Source: Bacteroidales bacterium (GTDB lineage Bacteria > Bacteroidota > Bacteroidia > Bacteroidales > Muribaculaceae). From it: a stretch of DNA of 8,722 bases. Position 1 is the stretch's first letter; every line of letters begins with the position of its first letter. The position numbers and the translations under genes are program-made. The DNA lies in NCBI GenBank assembly GCA_019420545.1, contig JAHZGZ010000233.1, positions 1 through 8,722 of the forward strand, in the 5' to 3' direction. Below are positions 7,823 through 8,722 of this stretch, in pieces. The notes beneath the pieces were generated by a model, which made no database searches, was not told the DNA's origin, and saw only the letters and a program-made list of their open reading frames with translations.

Positions 7823-7830
7823 CAAATATA
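7823..7830 (-). promoter_or_regulatory. Probable susCD promoter, -7 element
   Basis: Read on the - strand, the element is TATATTTG followed by CA, an exact TAnnTTTG match. A TATG lies 20 bases upstream, one mismatch from the TTTG expected at -33. Initiation would fall near 7816, giving a leader of roughly 105 nt before the susC ATG. The surrounding sequence is very AT-rich, which raises the chance of a fortuitous match. A second match (TATGTTTG, - strand, 7914-7921) lacks the CA extension and a -33 box. Confidence 0.5.
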
Positions 7831-8222
7831 TAATATTTTTATAGAAAAAGCATATTTTATAAGATTTTTCATTAATATTCTGCAATAATATATTGTAATA
7901 GCTAAAAATTAGGCAAACATAATATATTGTCTGCAATGCCGATGGCAGATATTATTTTCGAGGAAGATAAATCTCCATAGGATGAAAACAGTGCTACTTG
8001 GATGGGTGGAAAAATATGCATGCAGATCTTAAATTGGACATTTCATGAAATAAAAATGAGAGTCTGTTTAATTTTTATGTGATAATAGTTTTATAGCTGA
8101 CACGTTATATATACGTTTCAAGCCGGGTAAAAAGGTTTGTGAAAAACAGTACATATCGAATGCAGGAGAGTAATGAAATATCCTAACTTAGTAAAAATCT
8201 TGCAATTTTTATTCTATCTGTA
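7831..8222. other. AT-rich intergenic region between susC promoter and the small gene
   Basis: About 390 bases with stops in all frames and no credible ORF. I see no tRNA, rRNA or known riboswitch. The only structured element I would point to is an imperfect inverted repeat at 7931-7948 (CTGCAAT, GCCG spacer, ATGGCAG, one mismatch), about 100 bases upstream of the susC -7 element, where an activator site could lie. That role is a guess from position. Confidence 0.5.
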
Positions 8223-8250
8223 CCTCATTATATAGATATTAATAATGAGG
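8223..8250. repeat. 9-bp perfect inverted repeat
   Basis: CCTCATTAT (8223-8231) and ATAATGAGG (8242-8250) are exact inverted copies with a 10-base spacer. On the + strand the right arm is followed by ATTTTAATAA, a weak U-tract. The element could be a protein-binding site or a weak terminator, but no + strand gene lies upstream in the intergenic region to be terminated. Confidence 0.5.
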
Positions 8251-8274
8251 ATTTTAATAAATTGATGGCTGTTT

Positions 8275-8288
8275 TAACAATATTGTTA
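8275..8288. promoter_or_regulatory. 14-bp perfect palindrome, candidate operator
   Basis: TAACAATATTGTTA is a perfect palindrome ending 22 bases upstream of the -7 element at 8311. It therefore occupies the -33 region or just upstream of it, a place where a dimeric regulator could act. Symmetry and position are seen; the operator role is inferred. AT-rich sequence yields some such palindromes by chance. Confidence 0.4.
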
Positions 8289-8310
8289 TCGCTGTTGCTG
8301 AGAAAATAAC

Positions 8311-8318
8311 TACTTTTG
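8311..8318 (+). promoter_or_regulatory. Bacteroidota -7 promoter element for the small gene
   Basis: TACTTTTG followed by CA matches the TAnnTTTG consensus exactly, with the commonly seen CA extension. No good TTTG is present about 20 bases upstream, where the sequence is TTATCG. Initiation would be near 8325, about 70 nt before the ATG at 8395. The element fits the orientation of the downstream ORF and its terminator. Confidence 0.6.
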
Positions 8319-8326
8319 CAAATCAG

Positions 8327-8341
8327 TGCATTATATATGCA
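8327..8341. promoter_or_regulatory. Inverted repeat at the predicted start of transcription
   Basis: TGCAT and ATGCA flank a five-base TATAT spacer. The repeat covers the site where transcription from the -7 element at 8311 should begin, so a protein bound here could block initiation. The arms are only 5 bp and the functional reading is inference. Confidence 0.3.
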
Positions 8342-8354
8342 TTGATTGAATTTT

Positions 8355-8414
8355 ATGAATAATAACCACTCATTTAGTGGTAAATACAGGCTATATGATA
8401 CATGCAAATCCTAA
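8355..8414 (+). other. Possible leader ORF with a hairpin ahead of the small gene
   Basis: An ATG at 8355 opens a 19-codon frame (MNNNHSFSGKYRLYDTCKS) that stops at 8414, overlapping the start of the larger ORF in another frame. Inside it ACCACT (8365-8370) pairs with AGTGGT (8376-8381) around a five-base loop, and this stem contains the GTG at 8377, the alternative start of the larger ORF. Translation of this short frame could influence the next start, but a frame this short is expected by chance and there is no coding evidence. Confidence 0.2.
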
Positions 8415-8592
8415 TCCAGAAATGACGGTTGCTGAAGTAAAAGCTTTCCGTGATAACCTTAGAAGGTATACCTTAGGGAATATTACGCGCCAAGAGAAGC
8501 AAGAAATAGAAGCAAGAACTCGAAGAATGAATAACGTTGCAGAAAGAATTATAGCTAACAATGGCGGGAAAAACCCAATTCTTGGATATTGA
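8395..8592 (+). CDS. Small hypothetical protein, 65 residues
   Basis: I do not recognise this protein. The product from the ATG at 8395 is soluble-looking, with no signal peptide or membrane segment. It is mildly basic (11 Lys/Arg against 7 Asp/Glu) and probably forms two helices: TVAEVKAFRDNLRRYTLG (about 11-28) and a longer one from ITRQEKQEIEAR to ERIIANN (about 30-56), then a short GGKNPILGY tail. Such helical hairpins occur in many small binding proteins and do not identify a function. The frame is open back to 8359, and a GTG at 8377 would give 71 residues. I prefer the ATG because the GTG sits in a small hairpin and GTG starts are rare in this group; an ATG at 8422 is also possible. 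A consensus -7 element upstream and a strong terminator 21 bases after the stop frame it as a one-gene transcription unit, which is the main evidence that it is real. It faces away from susC. Confidence 0.6.
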   Translation: MIHANPNPEMTVAEVKAFRDNLRRYTLGNITRQEKQEIEARTRRMNNVAERIIANNGGKNPILGY

Positions 8593-8613
8593 TATTTCAA
8601 TAAATAAATTACT

Positions 8614-8645
8614 GAGAGAGGACTTGAAACAAGTTCTCTCTTTTT
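8614..8645 (+). terminator. Rho-independent terminator of the small gene
   Basis: GAGAGAGGACTTG (8614-8626) pairs with 8630-8642 around an AAA loop. The 13 pairs include one internal G-U and one terminal G-U. The right arm runs into five T (8641-8645). It lies 21 bases beyond the stop codon of the small ORF. On the opposite strand there is no comparable T-run, so it reads as one-directional. Confidence 0.85.
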
Positions 8646-8722
8646 CATGTGGTTGTAAGGAACTGGATTAAGTACATGACAAAATTTCAAATATATTAAA
8701 TTGTGCTTTGTAGCAAGGATTT

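Noticed and set aside
7914..7921. Second TAnnTTTG match on the - strand as susC promoter
   Set aside because: It has no CA extension and no TTTG-like box about 20 bases upstream; the 7823-7830 element is the better match.
7748..7936. 62-codon - strand ORF upstream of susC
   Set aside because: It is very AT-rich with Tyr/Ile/Asn-dominated content typical of non-coding DNA, and it contains the likely susC promoter.
8391..8690. 99-codon - strand ORF with hydrophobic stretches
   Set aside because: It is antisense to the small gene and crosses its strong terminator; promoter and terminator favour the + strand. No - strand promoter match is evident near 8690-8722.
1..8722. CRISPR array, tRNA, rRNA or IS ends
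   Set aside because: No regularly spaced direct repeats, cloverleaf sequence, rRNA motifs or transposase frames were seen on either strand.

Overview
The window looks like an accessory region of a Bacteroidales chromosome, probably a gut organism. The grounds are an adjacent susC/susD pair with Bacteroidota-style lipoprotein and TonB-receptor signals, start codons preceded by A-rich sequence rather than a Shine-Dalgarno, and three TAnnTTTG(CA) promoter elements of the Bacteroidota type. Genus cannot be read from the sequence.

Layout. (1) Bases 1-484, + strand: the 3' part of a group II intron, ending in domains V and VI. No reverse transcriptase is encoded in the visible part, and domain V carries an A-C mismatch opposite its catalytic triad. 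(2) Bases 485-653: a short region with no convincing gene. (3) Bases 654-7709, - strand: a compact polysaccharide-utilization locus, transcribed susC, then susD, then a secreted Ser-type S1 sulfatase. susC and susD are 16 bases apart and clearly one transcript. The sulfatase follows after 143 bases that hold a 15-bp hairpin and its own strong -7 element. (4) Bases 7710-8310: an AT-rich region with the susC promoter and several inverted repeats, but no gene seen. (5) Bases 8311-8645, + strand: a self-contained small transcription unit with a -7 box, an unrecognised ORF of about 65 codons and a strong intrinsic terminator. (6) Bases 8646-8722: nothing recognised.

How it works together (inference from the families). 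SusD captures a glycan at the cell surface and sits as a lid on SusC, which imports it with energy from TonB. The sulfatase, once its active-site serine is converted to formylglycine by an anaerobic maturase encoded elsewhere, removes sulfate esters from the glycan or its fragments. The target is therefore probably a sulfated host or dietary glycan. No glycoside hydrolase, surface glycan-binding protein or regulator is present in the window, so the locus is either minimal or continues beyond it. SusC has no N-terminal STN signalling domain, which argues against control by a cognate anti-sigma/ECF pair.

No wholly new system is evident. The points most worth a second look are the ORF-less, possibly decayed intron and the small transcription unit with its cluster of palindromes.
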